Positions 18,978 through 28,359 of a DNA stretch of 64,000 bases are shown here, piece after piece. This DNA is from Kosakonia sp. SMBL-WEM22 (GTDB lineage Bacteria > Pseudomonadota > Gammaproteobacteria > Enterobacterales > Enterobacteriaceae). The translations under genes were made by a program, and so were the position numbers. Below the pieces are notes generated by a model. That model ran no database searches and was not told the DNA's origin. It saw nothing but the letters and a program-made list of their open reading frames with translations. Position 1 is the first letter of the stretch. Each line of letters begins with the position of its first letter. Location of the stretch: the NCBI RefSeq assembly GCF_014490785.1, contig NZ_CP051488.1, positions 1,798,001-1,862,000 on the forward strand, given 5' to 3'.

Positions 18978-20783
18978 ATGTTGCTTTTAAAGTCGTATGG
19001 TCGTCGAATGTCGGCGTTGAGTTTGTGCCTGGCATTCGCACTCGCTCCGCTGTTTAATGCGCAGGCCGATGAGCCTGAAGTGGTACCGGTTGATAACTCG
19101 GCGACGCCGGGCGACCAGCCGACGCTATTACCGCAGCCGCTGGAGCAATCTCCGGCGACAGCGATGATGATCGGTGTGCAACCCTATCCAAACGGTGTGT
19201 CGGTTGCTGATGTGCGGACACAGCTGCAATCTCAGCTGCCCGCAAACTGGACGCCGGTTTATCTAGATCAGCTCGCGGCGCTCTATGCTGCCCGCGGACA
19301 GAAGCCGATGTGGGAGAACCGCGAAGCGGTTCAGGCTTTCCAGCAGCAGCTGGCGGAAGTGGCTATTGGCGGCTTTCAACCGCAATTCACTACCTGGGTC
19401 GAACTGCTGACCAACCCGGATGTGACCGGTATGGCGCGGGATGTCGTACTCTCTGATGCGATGATGGGCTACCTGCAGTTTGTCGCCGGTATCCAGGCGA
19501 AAGGTCAGCGCTGGCTCTACAGCGATAAGCCCTATGCACTCGCCACGCCCGCAATTTCAGTCATCAACCAGTGGCAATCCGCGCTTGATAACGGCTCTCT
19601 GCCGGCTTTCATTGCCACACTTGCACCGCATCACCCGCAATACGCGGCGATGCATCAATCCCTGCTGACGCTGGTGGCGGATTCGCGCCCGTGGCCGGAG
19701 ATGACCGGTACAGCGTCGTTGCGCCCGGGGCAGTGGAGCAATGACGTTCCGGCGCTGCGTGAGATTTTGCAGCGCAACGGCATGCTGGAGAGTGGCGCGG
19801 AAATTGCGCTGCCGGAGGGTAATGCCGCAGTCAGCCCGTCGGCTGAGCCTGCGCCGAAGAAGAAGCCCGCCGCGCGTGAGGCCTATGACCGCACGCTGGT
19901 TGAAGCGGTAAAACGTTTTCAGGCCTGGCAGGGTTTACATGCTGATGGCGTGATTGGTAAAAGCACGCGTGACTGGTTGAACGTCACGCCTGCGCAGCGC
20001 GCTGGCCTGCTGGCGCTCAATATTCAGCGTCTGCGCTTGCTGCCCTCCACGCTCTCGACCGGCATTATGGTCAACATTCCGGAGTACTCGCTGGTCTACT
20101 ATCTCAACGGTAATGAAGTGCTGTCGTCGAGAGTGATTGTTGGCCGTCCGGATCGCAAGACGCCAATGATGAGCAGCGCGCTTAACAACGTTGTGGTTAA
20201 CCCGCCGTGGAACGTCCCGCCGACGCTTGCGCGCAAAGATATCCTGCCGAAGCTGTGGAACGATCCCACTTACCTTGAGCGCCATGGCTACACTGTACTG
20301 CGTGGCTGGAACAGCAAAGAACCGATCGATCCGACGATGGTCGACTGGGCAACCATTACGCCTTCCAACTTGCCTTTCCGCTTCCAGCAGGCGCCTGGCG
20401 TGACTAACTCGCTGGGCCGCTATAAGTTTAATATGCCGAGCTCTGACGCGATTTATCTGCATGACACGCCGAATCACGCTCTGTTCCAGAAACAGGCGCG
20501 TGCGCTCAGCTCCGGCTGCGTGAGGGTAAATAAATCCTCTGAACTTGCCAATATGCTGTTGCAGGATGCGGGCTGGAGCGATACGCGTATTTCGGATGCG
20601 TTAAAGCAGGGCGATACGCGCTACGTTAATATTCGCCAAAATATTCCAGTCAATCTGTACTATTTGACCGCGTTTGTTGGCGCGGATGGGCGCACGCAAT
20701 ATCGCACAGATATTTACAATTATGATCTGACAGCGCGCAGCGGTGCGCTTGTTCTGGCGAAAGCTGAAAAATTAATCAGGTAA
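18978..20783 (+). CDS. ldtD: L,D-transpeptidase LdtD (YcbB)
   Basis: 601-residue periplasmic L,D-transpeptidase that makes 3-3 (mDAP-mDAP) crosslinks in peptidoglycan under envelope stress and can bypass beta-lactam-inhibited PBPs (family knowledge). The N-terminus is a Sec signal ('LSLCLAFALAPLFNAQA'). A peptidoglycan-binding domain lies around 'RFQAWQGLHADGVIGKSTRDWL', followed by the YkuD catalytic domain with 'YLHDTPNH' and 'SSGCVRV', whose catalytic cysteine is residue 514. Start 18978 is chosen for its purine-rich GGGGGCAGGG leader and for the signal peptide; an upstream in-frame GTG/ATG would precede it by seven codons. The linker around residues 280-300 differs most from E. coli (615 aa). 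Confidence 0.97.
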   Translation: MLLLKSYGRRMSALSLCLAFALAPLFNAQADEPEVVPVDNSATPGDQPTLLPQPLEQSPATAMMIGVQPYPNGVSVADVRTQLQSQLPANWTPVYLDQLAALYAARGQKPMWENREAVQAFQQQLAEVAIGGFQPQFTTWVELLTNPDVTGMARDVVLSDAMMGYLQFVAGIQAKGQRWLYSDKPYALATPAISVINQWQSALDNGSLPAFIATLAPHHPQYAAMHQSLLTLVADSRPWPEMTGTASLRPGQWSNDVPALREILQRNGMLESGAEIALPEGNAAVSPSAEPAPKKKPAAREAYDRTLVEAVKRFQAWQGLHADGVIGKSTRDWLNVTPAQRAGLLALNIQRLRLLPSTLSTGIMVNIPEYSLVYYLNGNEVLSSRVIVGRPDRKTPMMSSALNNVVVNPPWNVPPTLARKDILPKLWNDPTYLERHGYTVLRGWNSKEPIDPTMVDWATITPSNLPFRFQQAPGVTNSLGRYKFNMPSSDAIYLHDTPNHALFQKQARALSSGCVRVNKSSELANMLLQDAGWSDTRISDALKQGDTRYVNIRQNIPVNLYYLTAFVGADGRTQYRTDIYNYDLTARSGALVLAKAEKLIR

Positions 20784-20821
20784 ATGAAGCAGTTTGCGAT
20801 TTTCCGTTGTCATAGTGACAG

Positions 20822-20861
20822 GCAATTCCCGGGTGGTTCAGGCTACAGAGCCCGGGATTGC
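20822..20861. repeat. Inverted repeat in the ldtD-mepK gap
   Basis: GCAATTCCCGGG (20822-20833) and CCCGGGATTGC (20851-20861) form a 12/11-base inverted repeat with one bulged base and a 17-base loop. There is no T-run, so it is not an ordinary intrinsic terminator. It may be an RNA hairpin in a read-through ldtD-mepK transcript. Confidence 0.5.
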
Positions 20862-20971
20862 TGGGGAGAGGCCGCCTTGACGCGGCGTTTGATGCCCGGT
20901 AAGGTGCCTCTCGTGCGCTAAAGCAGTGCATAAAAATCGTTCAATGCACTTTTTCTGTAGATCTGATTATC

Positions 20972-21520
20972 ATGGATAAATTTGACGCTAATCGCCGCAA
21001 ATTGCTGGCGTTGGGTGGAGCCACACTCGGTGTTGCTCTGCTGCCCACCCCCGCTTTTGCTACGCTCTCCACGCCGCGCCCGCGTATTTTAAGACTTAAT
21101 AATCTTAATACCGGGGAGTCTATTAAAGCTGAGTTCTTTGATGGTAGAGGCTATATTCAGGATGAATTAGCAAAACTCAACCATTTCTTCCGTGATTACC
21201 GCGCAAATAAAATAACGCGCATGGATCCTCAGCTCTTTGATCACCTGTTCCGCCTGCAAGGCTTATTAGGCACTAATAAACCTGTCCAACTCATCTCCGG
21301 TTATCGCTCTGTTGATACCAACAATGAGCTACGTGCTCATAGCCGCGGTGTAGCGAAAAAAAGCTATCACACCAAAGGCCAGGCGATGGATTTCCATATT
21401 GAAGGGATTTCCCTGAGTAATATTCGCAAAGCTGCGTTATCTCTGCGCGCGGGTGGTGTAGGATACTACCCCAAAAGCAATTTTGTGCATATTGACACCG
21501 GGCCGGTAAGGCACTGGTAA
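20972..21520 (+). CDS. mepK: Murein DD/LD-endopeptidase MepK (YcbK)
   Basis: 182-residue peptidase M15-like enzyme that cleaves mDAP-mDAP (3-3) crosslinks and so acts against the bonds made by the neighbouring LdtD (family knowledge). The N-terminus has a twin-arginine signal ('NRRKLLALGG', Arg8-Arg9) ending at 'TPAFA', so it is exported folded by Tat. The zinc ligands are visible in 'SYHTKGQAMDFH' (His133, Asp140) and 'FVHIDTGP' near residue 173. It stands 188 bases after ldtD; a shared transcript is possible but unproven. Confidence 0.96.
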   Translation: MDKFDANRRKLLALGGATLGVALLPTPAFATLSTPRPRILRLNNLNTGESIKAEFFDGRGYIQDELAKLNHFFRDYRANKITRMDPQLFDHLFRLQGLLGTNKPVQLISGYRSVDTNNELRAHSRGVAKKSYHTKGQAMDFHIEGISLSNIRKAALSLRAGGVGYYPKSNFVHIDTGPVRHW

Positions 21521-21546
21521 AACTCAGTCTGAGCTACAGGAGCAGT

Positions 21547-22194
21547 ATGAACTATCGTATTATTCCGGTTACCGCGTTCTCCCAGAATTGTTCGCTAATC
21601 TGGTGTGAGCAGACTCAACTCGCTGCCGTGGTCGATCCCGGCGGAGACGCAGAGCGCATTATTCAGGAAGTGGATGCGTGTGATGTGACGGTGACGCAAA
21701 TCCTGCTCACGCATGGTCATCTTGATCATGTTGGTGCAGCGGCGGAACTGGCACAGCATTATGGTGTGCCGATCATCGGCCCGGAAAAAGAGGATGAGTT
21801 CTGGCTACAGGGATTACCGGCGCAGAGCCGCATGTTTGGCCTCGAAGATTGCCAGCCGCTGACGCCCGATCGTTGGTTGAATGAAGGCGACAGCGTAGCC
21901 GTGGGCAATATCAGCCTGCAGGTGCTGCACTGTCCGGGACATACACCGGGGCATATCGTCTTTTTTGACGCGCAGTCACGTTTGCTCATCTCTGGCGACG
22001 TGGTCTTTAAAGGCGGCGTAGGACGCAGCGATTTCCCGAAAGGGGATCACGCGCAACTGATTCACTCCATCAAGCATAAGCTGTTGCCGCTTGGTGATGA
22101 CGTGACTTTTATTCCGGGTCACGGGCCACTCTCGACATTGGGGAATGAGCGGTTGCACAATCCGTTCCTGCAGGATGAACAACCGGTGTGGTAA
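21547..22194 (+). CDS. ycbL: Metallo-beta-lactamase-fold hydrolase YcbL (type II glyoxalase-like)
   Basis: 215-residue MBL-fold enzyme with the metal motif 'THGHLDH' at residues 55-61, then 'HCPGHTPGHIVF', 'ISGDVVF' and 'IPGHGP'. The Salmonella homolog behaves as a short glyoxalase II acting on S-lactoylglutathione (family knowledge). An SD (CAGGAG) lies 5 bases upstream and the gap to mepK is only 26 bases, so the two are probably co-transcribed. Ends at a shared terminator with aspC. Confidence 0.95.
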   Translation: MNYRIIPVTAFSQNCSLIWCEQTQLAAVVDPGGDAERIIQEVDACDVTVTQILLTHGHLDHVGAAAELAQHYGVPIIGPEKEDEFWLQGLPAQSRMFGLEDCQPLTPDRWLNEGDSVAVGNISLQVLHCPGHTPGHIVFFDAQSRLLISGDVVFKGGVGRSDFPKGDHAQLIHSIKHKLLPLGDDVTFIPGHGPLSTLGNERLHNPFLQDEQPVW

Positions 22195-22196
22195 AC

Positions 22197-22225
22197 AAAA
22201 AAGGGTCGCGCAAGCGACCCTTTTT
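22197..22225. terminator. Bidirectional terminator between ycbL and aspC
   Basis: Stem AAGGGTCGC / GCGACCCTT with a GCAA tetraloop, an A-run on the left and a T-run on the right. It can stop ycbL transcripts on the plus strand and aspC transcripts on the minus strand. Confidence 0.95.
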
Positions 22226-22241
22226 ACTTTCCTGTGCCTGC

Positions 22242-23432
22242 TTACAGGACGGCGACAATCGCCTCGCACAGCGGGGCCATATTGTCCGGGGTCATACCAG
22301 CCACGTTGATGCGCCCGGAAGCGACGGCGTAGATGCCGAACTCTTCACGCAGGCGCAGCACCTGCTCTTTGGTCAGGCCGCTAAATGAGAACATACCATT
22401 CTGTCGGGTGATAAAGCTGAAGTCGCGGTTCGCACCTTTCTCCTGCAGTGTATTCACAAACAGCAGACGCATACGCTGGATGCGCTGGCGCATGTCCGTC
22501 AGCTCCTGCTCCCAGATGGCGCGCAGTGCGGTGTTGCTGAGGATGGTGGCAACTACCGACGCGCCGTGGGCTGGCGGGTTGGAGTAGTTCGCACGGATCA
22601 CGGATTTCATCTGGCTGAATGCGCGATCGGCGGCATCTGCATCGGCGCAAACCAGCGTACAGGCACCTACACGCTCGTTGTAGAGGCCGAAGTTTTTCGA
22701 GTAGGAGCTGGCGACCAGTAGCTCCTTATGCAGCGCAGCGAAGGCACGCAGCCCCTCAGCATCCTCTTCAAGACCGCGAGCAAAGCCCTGATAGGCAAAA
22801 TCGAACAGCGGCAACCAACCCTTTTCTACAGAAAGCTTCGCCAGCGTCTCCCACTGCTCCAGCGTTGGATCGATACCGGTCGGATTGTGACAGCAGCCGT
22901 GGAACAACACGACGTCACCCGCCTGTGCCTGCTCGAGGCTGGCCAGCAGGCCATCAAAATCGAGGGTATGGTTCTGTGCATCGTAGTAAGCGTATTCGCA
23001 CACTTCCAGGCCGGCAGAGTTAAACACGCCTTTGTGGTTCGGCCAGCTCGGGTTACTGACCCAGACGCGTTTTACGCTGGTGTTTTTGGCGAGGAAATCT
23101 GCGGCAACGCGCAGACCGCCGGTGCCGCCTGGGGTTTGTGCCGTCCGTGCGCGTTTGTCATTGATAATGGCGCTGCCTTTGCCGAAGAGTAACTCCTGGG
23201 TGCAGCGGCCAAATTCTGGAATGCCGTCGATGCCGAGGTAATTTTTTGTAGCTTCGTTTTCCAGCAGATAGAGCTCTGCTTTCTTCACGCTGGTCAGCAC
23301 CGGCGTCTTACCGGTTTCATCTTTATAGACACCGATGCCTAAGTTAATTTTGTGCGGGCGTTCATCGGCGCGAAACAGATCGGCCAGGCCCAGAATTGGG
23401 TCGGCAGGGGCAGCGGTAATATTCTCAAACAT
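22242..23432 (-). CDS. aspC: Aspartate aminotransferase
   Basis: 396-residue class I PLP aminotransferase, identical in length to E. coli AspC. It interconverts aspartate + 2-oxoglutarate and oxaloacetate + glutamate in the cytosol and also acts on aromatic amino acids. The PLP-lysine motif is 'SYSKNFGLYNERVG'; 'HGCCHNPTGIDPT' contributes the PLP-pocket Asn, and the C-terminal 'VASGRINVAGM' supplies the substrate-carboxylate arginine. Convergent with ycbL; ompF is transcribed in the same direction 186 bases upstream, behind two hairpins. Confidence 0.99.
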   Translation of the reverse strand: MFENITAAPADPILGLADLFRADERPHKINLGIGVYKDETGKTPVLTSVKKAELYLLENEATKNYLGIDGIPEFGRCTQELLFGKGSAIINDKRARTAQTPGGTGGLRVAADFLAKNTSVKRVWVSNPSWPNHKGVFNSAGLEVCEYAYYDAQNHTLDFDGLLASLEQAQAGDVVLFHGCCHNPTGIDPTLEQWETLAKLSVEKGWLPLFDFAYQGFARGLEEDAEGLRAFAALHKELLVASSYSKNFGLYNERVGACTLVCADADAADRAFSQMKSVIRANYSNPPAHGASVVATILSNTALRAIWEQELTDMRQRIQRMRLLFVNTLQEKGANRDFSFITRQNGMFSFSGLTKEQVLRLREEFGIYAVASGRINVAGMTPDNMAPLCEAIVAVL

Positions 23433-23478
23433 GACGAGGTTCCATTTTGATGACAGAAGGGAATTCCGTTATCAGGTT

Positions 23479-23507
23479 AACGGCTGGCAGGGGAATTGCC
23501 AACCGTT
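23479..23507. repeat. Inverted repeat in the aspC promoter region
   Basis: AACGGCTGGCA (23479-23489) and TGCCAACCGTT (23497-23507) match in 10 of 11 positions around a 7-base spacer, about 50 bases before the aspC start. On the minus strand TTGGCA could serve as a -35 with TAACCT 17 bases on, so the repeat overlaps a possible promoter. It could be an operator or a leader hairpin. Confidence 0.45.
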
Positions 23508-23513
23508 TGCAAT

Positions 23514-23551
23514 AAAAAGCGCGACGCTTTTCAAAAGTCGTCGCGCTTTTT
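23514..23551 (-). terminator. Second strong hairpin-terminator between ompF and aspC
   Basis: A 13-bp perfect stem (AAAAAGCGCGACG / CGTCGCGCTTTTT) that ends in TTTTTATT on the minus strand. It follows the ompF terminator in the direction of transcription and precedes aspC. Confidence 0.8.
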
Positions 23552-23562
23552 GCCGCAGGCAT

Positions 23563-23589
23563 AAAAAAACAGGGCCGAAGCCCTGTTTT
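23563..23589 (-). terminator. Intrinsic terminator of ompF
   Basis: On the minus strand, AAAACAGGGC-TTCG-GCCCTGTTTT followed by TTT, 30 bases after the ompF stop. A classic UUCG-capped terminator. Confidence 0.95.
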
Positions 23590-23618
23590 AAATGCCTATA
23601 ACAGTCGAGGGTGACTGA

Positions 23619-24728
23619 TTAGAACTGGTAAACGATACCAACAGCTACGGTGTCGTCAGAACCTACGCCCAGTTTGTTGTCTTTATCAATCTGGTTGATA
23701 GCGTAGTCAACATAGGTGGACATGTTTTTGTTGAAGTAGTATGTCGCGCCAACTTCGATGTAGTTGATGTAATCTTCGCTACCTACGCCTGCAACGTCTT
23801 TCGCTTTAGATTTGTAGTAAGCGATGGACGGGCGCAGACCGAAATCGAACTGGTACTGTGCAACAACGGAGAAGTCCTGAGTTTTGTTCAGCAGACCGGT
23901 AACTTCATCAGTAGCGCCCGGGAGAGTAGTAGTCAGGCGCTGTGCGTTGCGGGTTTCGCCATAGAGTGCAGCCAGGTAGATATTGTTCGCGTCGTATTTA
24001 AGACCAGTCGCCCACTGCTCAGCTTTCTTACCTGATGTACCGTAGGTGGTAGAAGTTTGCTGAGCATTAGTGCGGTCTGCTGCGCCATACGCACCGACAA
24101 TGCCGAAGCCGTCGAAGTCGTAGCTCAGAGAGGTTGCCCAGCCGTCGCCATTAGCATATCCGATATCAGAACGTTCGTTTTTGCCCAGGTACTGTACGCC
24201 AAAGTTCAGACCATCAACCAGGCCGAAGAAGTTGCTGTTACGGTAAGTCGCCAGACCGCCAGTACGACCAGAGAAGAAGTTATCGCTGTTGCCAGTGTCG
24301 CCACCGAATTCTGGCAGCATATCGGTTACGCCGATTGCATCGTATACCAGACCGTAGTTACGACCGTAGTCGAAAGAACCTGCATCACCAAATTTCAGGC
24401 CAGCGAAGGCCAGACGGGTTTTGTTACCCCTCTGAGCATCGGTGCCGCTTTCAGAGTTGTTACCCTGGAAGTTATATTCCCACTGACCGTAACCAGTCAG
24501 CTGGTCGTTAATTTTAGTTTCGCCTTTGAAGCCCAGACGAGCGTAAGTTTTGTCGCCGTTGCCACCGTAACCATTAGCGCCATTATCTTTGGTGAAGTAG
24601 TGCAGACCGACCGCTTTACCGTAGATATCAACTTTGTTGCCATCTTTGTTATAGATCTCAGCAGCGTTAGCTGCGCCCGCTACGAGCAGGGCAGGGATAA
24701 CCACTGCCAGGATATTGCGCTTCATCAT
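23619..24728 (-). CDS. ompF: Outer membrane porin OmpF
   Basis: 369-residue general porin (E. coli OmpF 362) forming a trimeric 16-stranded beta-barrel for passive diffusion of small solutes. A 22-residue signal peptide ends 'AGAANA' and the mature protein begins 'AEIYNKDGNKVD'. The constriction loop L3 motif 'PEFGGD' is present and the C-terminus is 'VAVGIVYQF', ending in Phe for BAM recognition. Surface loops around 'GKNERSDIGYANGD' and 'NAQRLTTTLPGATDEV' differ most from E. coli, as expected from phage and immune selection. Two adjacent ATG codons occur; the first gives the 'MMKRN' start. The aspC-ompF-asnS context supports OmpF over OmpC. Confidence 0.97.
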   Translation of the reverse strand: MMKRNILAVVIPALLVAGAANAAEIYNKDGNKVDIYGKAVGLHYFTKDNGANGYGGNGDKTYARLGFKGETKINDQLTGYGQWEYNFQGNNSESGTDAQRGNKTRLAFAGLKFGDAGSFDYGRNYGLVYDAIGVTDMLPEFGGDTGNSDNFFSGRTGGLATYRNSNFFGLVDGLNFGVQYLGKNERSDIGYANGDGWATSLSYDFDGFGIVGAYGAADRTNAQQTSTTYGTSGKKAEQWATGLKYDANNIYLAALYGETRNAQRLTTTLPGATDEVTGLLNKTQDFSVVAQYQFDFGLRPSIAYYKSKAKDVAGVGSEDYINYIEVGATYYFNKNMSTYVDYAINQIDKDNKLGVGSDDTVAVGIVYQF

Positions 24729-24745
24729 TATTTATTACCCTCATT
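24723..24745 (-). promoter_or_regulatory. MicF-type antisense target at the ompF translation start
   Basis: The bases around the ompF ribosome-binding site and start (mRNA sense AATGAGGGTAATAAATAATG) match the E. coli ompF segment that pairs with the MicF RNA. The micF gene itself is not in this window, so conservation of the control is inferred. Confidence 0.7.
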
Positions 24746-24839
24746 GGTTTTTTTGGACACCTGCCACTGCCGCCGTGTAAATCCGTCAAAAAAAATTTAC
24801 GGAACTACAGATGAGAGTTTGGTGTCTTTCTGTGTCTGA

Positions 24840-24895
24840 GAGGCATCTTTCCAAACAAGTAAACGTTTCGCTAGCCTGAAAGTGCTACAAATGTC
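24840..24895 (-). promoter_or_regulatory. ompF promoter with OmpR-type box
   Basis: Read on the minus strand, ATTTGTAGCACTTTC (24878-24892) closely matches the proximal OmpR site of E. coli ompF. It is followed by CTAGCGAAACG and GGAAAGATGCCT (extended -10 region at about 24845-24850), as in E. coli. The -35 is poor, as expected for an OmpR-activated promoter. A long 5' leader of about 110 bases follows. Confidence 0.75.
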
Positions 24896-25288
24896 TTAAA
24901 GAAGTAACAAGAAGAAATAATGTGTAATATTTTGTGTATTTGACGGAACTTTGTGAACCATCTCTAACTTCCGCACCTGCCGCTGAAAAAATAAGCGCCT
25001 TCATTCCTATTTATATGAATTACTTATGTTTAATTGAGATAAAGGCCTGGCTTATGCACAAAAGGAGCAGTTAAAGCTTTTTCTTATATTTGCTTTTAGA
25101 CGTCCAGATAGCTGTGCTTATTTTAACCAAATGTGCTAATCATCCGAATGAAACACTTTGAAATATTCACGTGAGTGATTTTTGTTGCGAAGCAATTCAA
25201 GCGTAAAAAAAAGCAAAGAAATGTAGAAAGGGCGTTTTTACAGGCGAGAAAAAATGTGAGCTTGTTAACAAAAGTTGACAGCAGAGAA
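24896..25288. other. AT-rich gap between the ompF promoter and asnS terminator
   Basis: About 390 bases without a convincing open frame. The part nearest ompF, including TTACACATTATTTC and GTTACTTCTTTAAG on the minus strand, probably holds further OmpR-binding and bent DNA. I see no tRNA, terminator-bounded small RNA or repeat in the remainder; TCACGTGA near 25170 is a lone palindrome. Confidence 0.5.
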
Positions 25289-25289
25289 T

Positions 25290-25316
25290 AAAAAGGCCAG
25301 CAAATGTGCTGGCCTT
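25290..25316 (-). terminator. Intrinsic terminator of asnS
   Basis: 10-bp perfect stem AAGGCCAGCA / TGCTGGCCTT with a four-base loop, followed on the minus strand by TTTTTA, 18 bases beyond the asnS stop. Confidence 0.93.
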
Positions 25317-25333
25317 GTTTGACATTCTTTAAA

Positions 25334-26734
<1,401 letters not shown>

Positions 26735-26862
26735 AATATTCTCTCTATTAATAGTCGGAAAAAATAAACACTTGTCCACCCGAAATGGGCAGGATCACCT
26801 ATGTTACCTGGCGAGCGCCATCAGACAAGCAGAATTCGCAGGCAGCATTAATAATTTGTCAT

Positions 26863-26888
26863 GAAAAAAGGGAGCCGGCTGGCTCCCT
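26863..26888 (-). terminator. Intrinsic terminator of pncB
   Basis: On the minus strand AGGGAGCC-AGCC-GGCTCCCT followed by TTTTTT, directly after the pncB stop codon. Confidence 0.95.
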
Positions 26889-26893
26889 GATGA

Positions 26894-28096
26894 TTAACTC
26901 GCCTTGCGCACCTGCGGCAGGTCGAAGGCCTCGCGCAACGCACGGACAAACGCCTTGTCGTGACAAATCGTTTTTCCGGGGCTATCGGATAATTTCGCCA
27001 CCGGTTTACCGTTACACTCCACCAGCTTAATTACGATATTGAGCGGCTTAACGTCCGGAATATCGCAGGTAAGCCTTGTGCCTATACCGAAGCCAAGCTG
27101 GATACGGGAGGCGAAATGGCGGTAGAGATCCAGTGCCTTATTGAGATCGAGGTTATCGGAGAAAACCAGCGTTTTTGACAGCGGGTCGATTCCGAGCTTT
27201 TCATAATGCGCGATCGCTTTCTCGCCCCACTCAACGGGATCGCCGGAATCATGACGAAGCCCCTGGTAGCGCGTCGCGAACTCCGGTCCGAAATCGCGCA
27301 GGAAAGCATCCATGGTGATGCAATCCGTCAGGGCGATGCCAAGTTTATCCGGGTATTCAGCAAGCCAGGCAGCCAGGGCGGCACGCTGACTGGTCGCCAG
27401 ATCGGGGCTAATCTGCTGATGCGCCTGGAACCACTCATGGGCCTGCGTACCCATCGGCGTCAGCGACAGGCGGCGGGCGAGATCGTAATTGCTGGTGCCA
27501 ACGAACCACGGCTCCTGTTTTAGCCGCTCAACAATCGCTTGCTGGACGTCGGCAGAGAAGCGGCGGCGCGTGCCGAAGTCCATCAACCGGAAACCGGACA
27601 TATCCAGCGAGGCGGTGCGCGCAGCGAAATCTTCCAGTTTACTCTCAAGATGTAGCAGGGCCTGCTGTACACCCGCTTCAGGCGAACGGCAGCGGTGTAC
27701 CACTTCGCTGATCAGCGCCAGCAGCGGCACTTCCCACATAATTACCTCGCGCCACGGGCCGGCGAGGCGAATCGAGAGCTTGCCATTGTCGTTGCTGATG
27801 GTGACCTGCTGTGGATCGTAACGGAAGTTACGCAGCCAGGCGAGATAGTCAGGTTTGAAGAAGGGCAGGCCGGAGAGCCAGAGGAATTCGTCATCCTGCA
27901 AGCGCAGATGGCGCATCGCATCAACCTGCTCGCGGATCGCGTCGGCATAAATGCCCAGCAGATCGTCGCCGCGACAGCGAAATTCCGCTGAGACATGCAC
28001 ATCATAGTAGTGATGGAACACCGCTTGCTGCATGTGCAGTTTGTAGGCATCGGTATCCAGCAGCGTTTGCAGACCAGAAAAAGCGAGTTGAGTCAT
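26894..28096 (-). CDS. pncB: Nicotinate phosphoribosyltransferase
   Basis: 400-residue enzyme that makes nicotinate mononucleotide from nicotinate, PRPP and ATP in the NAD salvage pathway. Conserved blocks include 'SLLDTDAYKLHM'-like 'TLLDTDAYKLHMQQAV', 'DFGTRRRFS', 'GTSNYDLARR' and 'RHDSGDPVEWGEKAI'. The start at 28096 gives the E. coli length of 400; an ATG five codons upstream has AGAGG immediately adjacent (too close), while the chosen one has it 15 bases away, so neither RBS is ideal and homology decides. Divergent from pepN across a 263-base gap that must hold both promoters. Confidence 0.97.
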   Translation of the reverse strand: MTQLAFSGLQTLLDTDAYKLHMQQAVFHHYYDVHVSAEFRCRGDDLLGIYADAIREQVDAMRHLRLQDDEFLWLSGLPFFKPDYLAWLRNFRYDPQQVTISNDNGKLSIRLAGPWREVIMWEVPLLALISEVVHRCRSPEAGVQQALLHLESKLEDFAARTASLDMSGFRLMDFGTRRRFSADVQQAIVERLKQEPWFVGTSNYDLARRLSLTPMGTQAHEWFQAHQQISPDLATSQRAALAAWLAEYPDKLGIALTDCITMDAFLRDFGPEFATRYQGLRHDSGDPVEWGEKAIAHYEKLGIDPLSKTLVFSDNLDLNKALDLYRHFASRIQLGFGIGTRLTCDIPDVKPLNIVIKLVECNGKPVAKLSDSPGKTICHDKAFVRALREAFDLPQVRKAS

Positions 28097-28359
28097 GGCG
28101 CGCAGTTGCATCCTCTTACAGGAGCGTTTAGTAGATTAAACAAAGCAAGTAAGTCGCTGGAGTATACCTTGTTTACTCATTTAGTGAACCCCATCACACC
28201 ATATCGTCGAAAAAGGGTCGATGGCTTTTCGTGCCCACTGTTATAAAAATGTAGCAGACAGAGCTTTTCCCTCTGAAAAGATAAACATTCTGCGTGGCGC
28301 GTTTCTAGCAACCGGAATAGACTGGAACCGTAACCAACAGAAGATGCTAAAGGTTTTTT

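Noticed and set aside
24057..24839. A 260-residue plus-strand frame running antisense through ompF and its leader
   Set aside because: It overlaps the porin gene and its regulatory leader completely and resembles no protein; it results from ompF codon bias.
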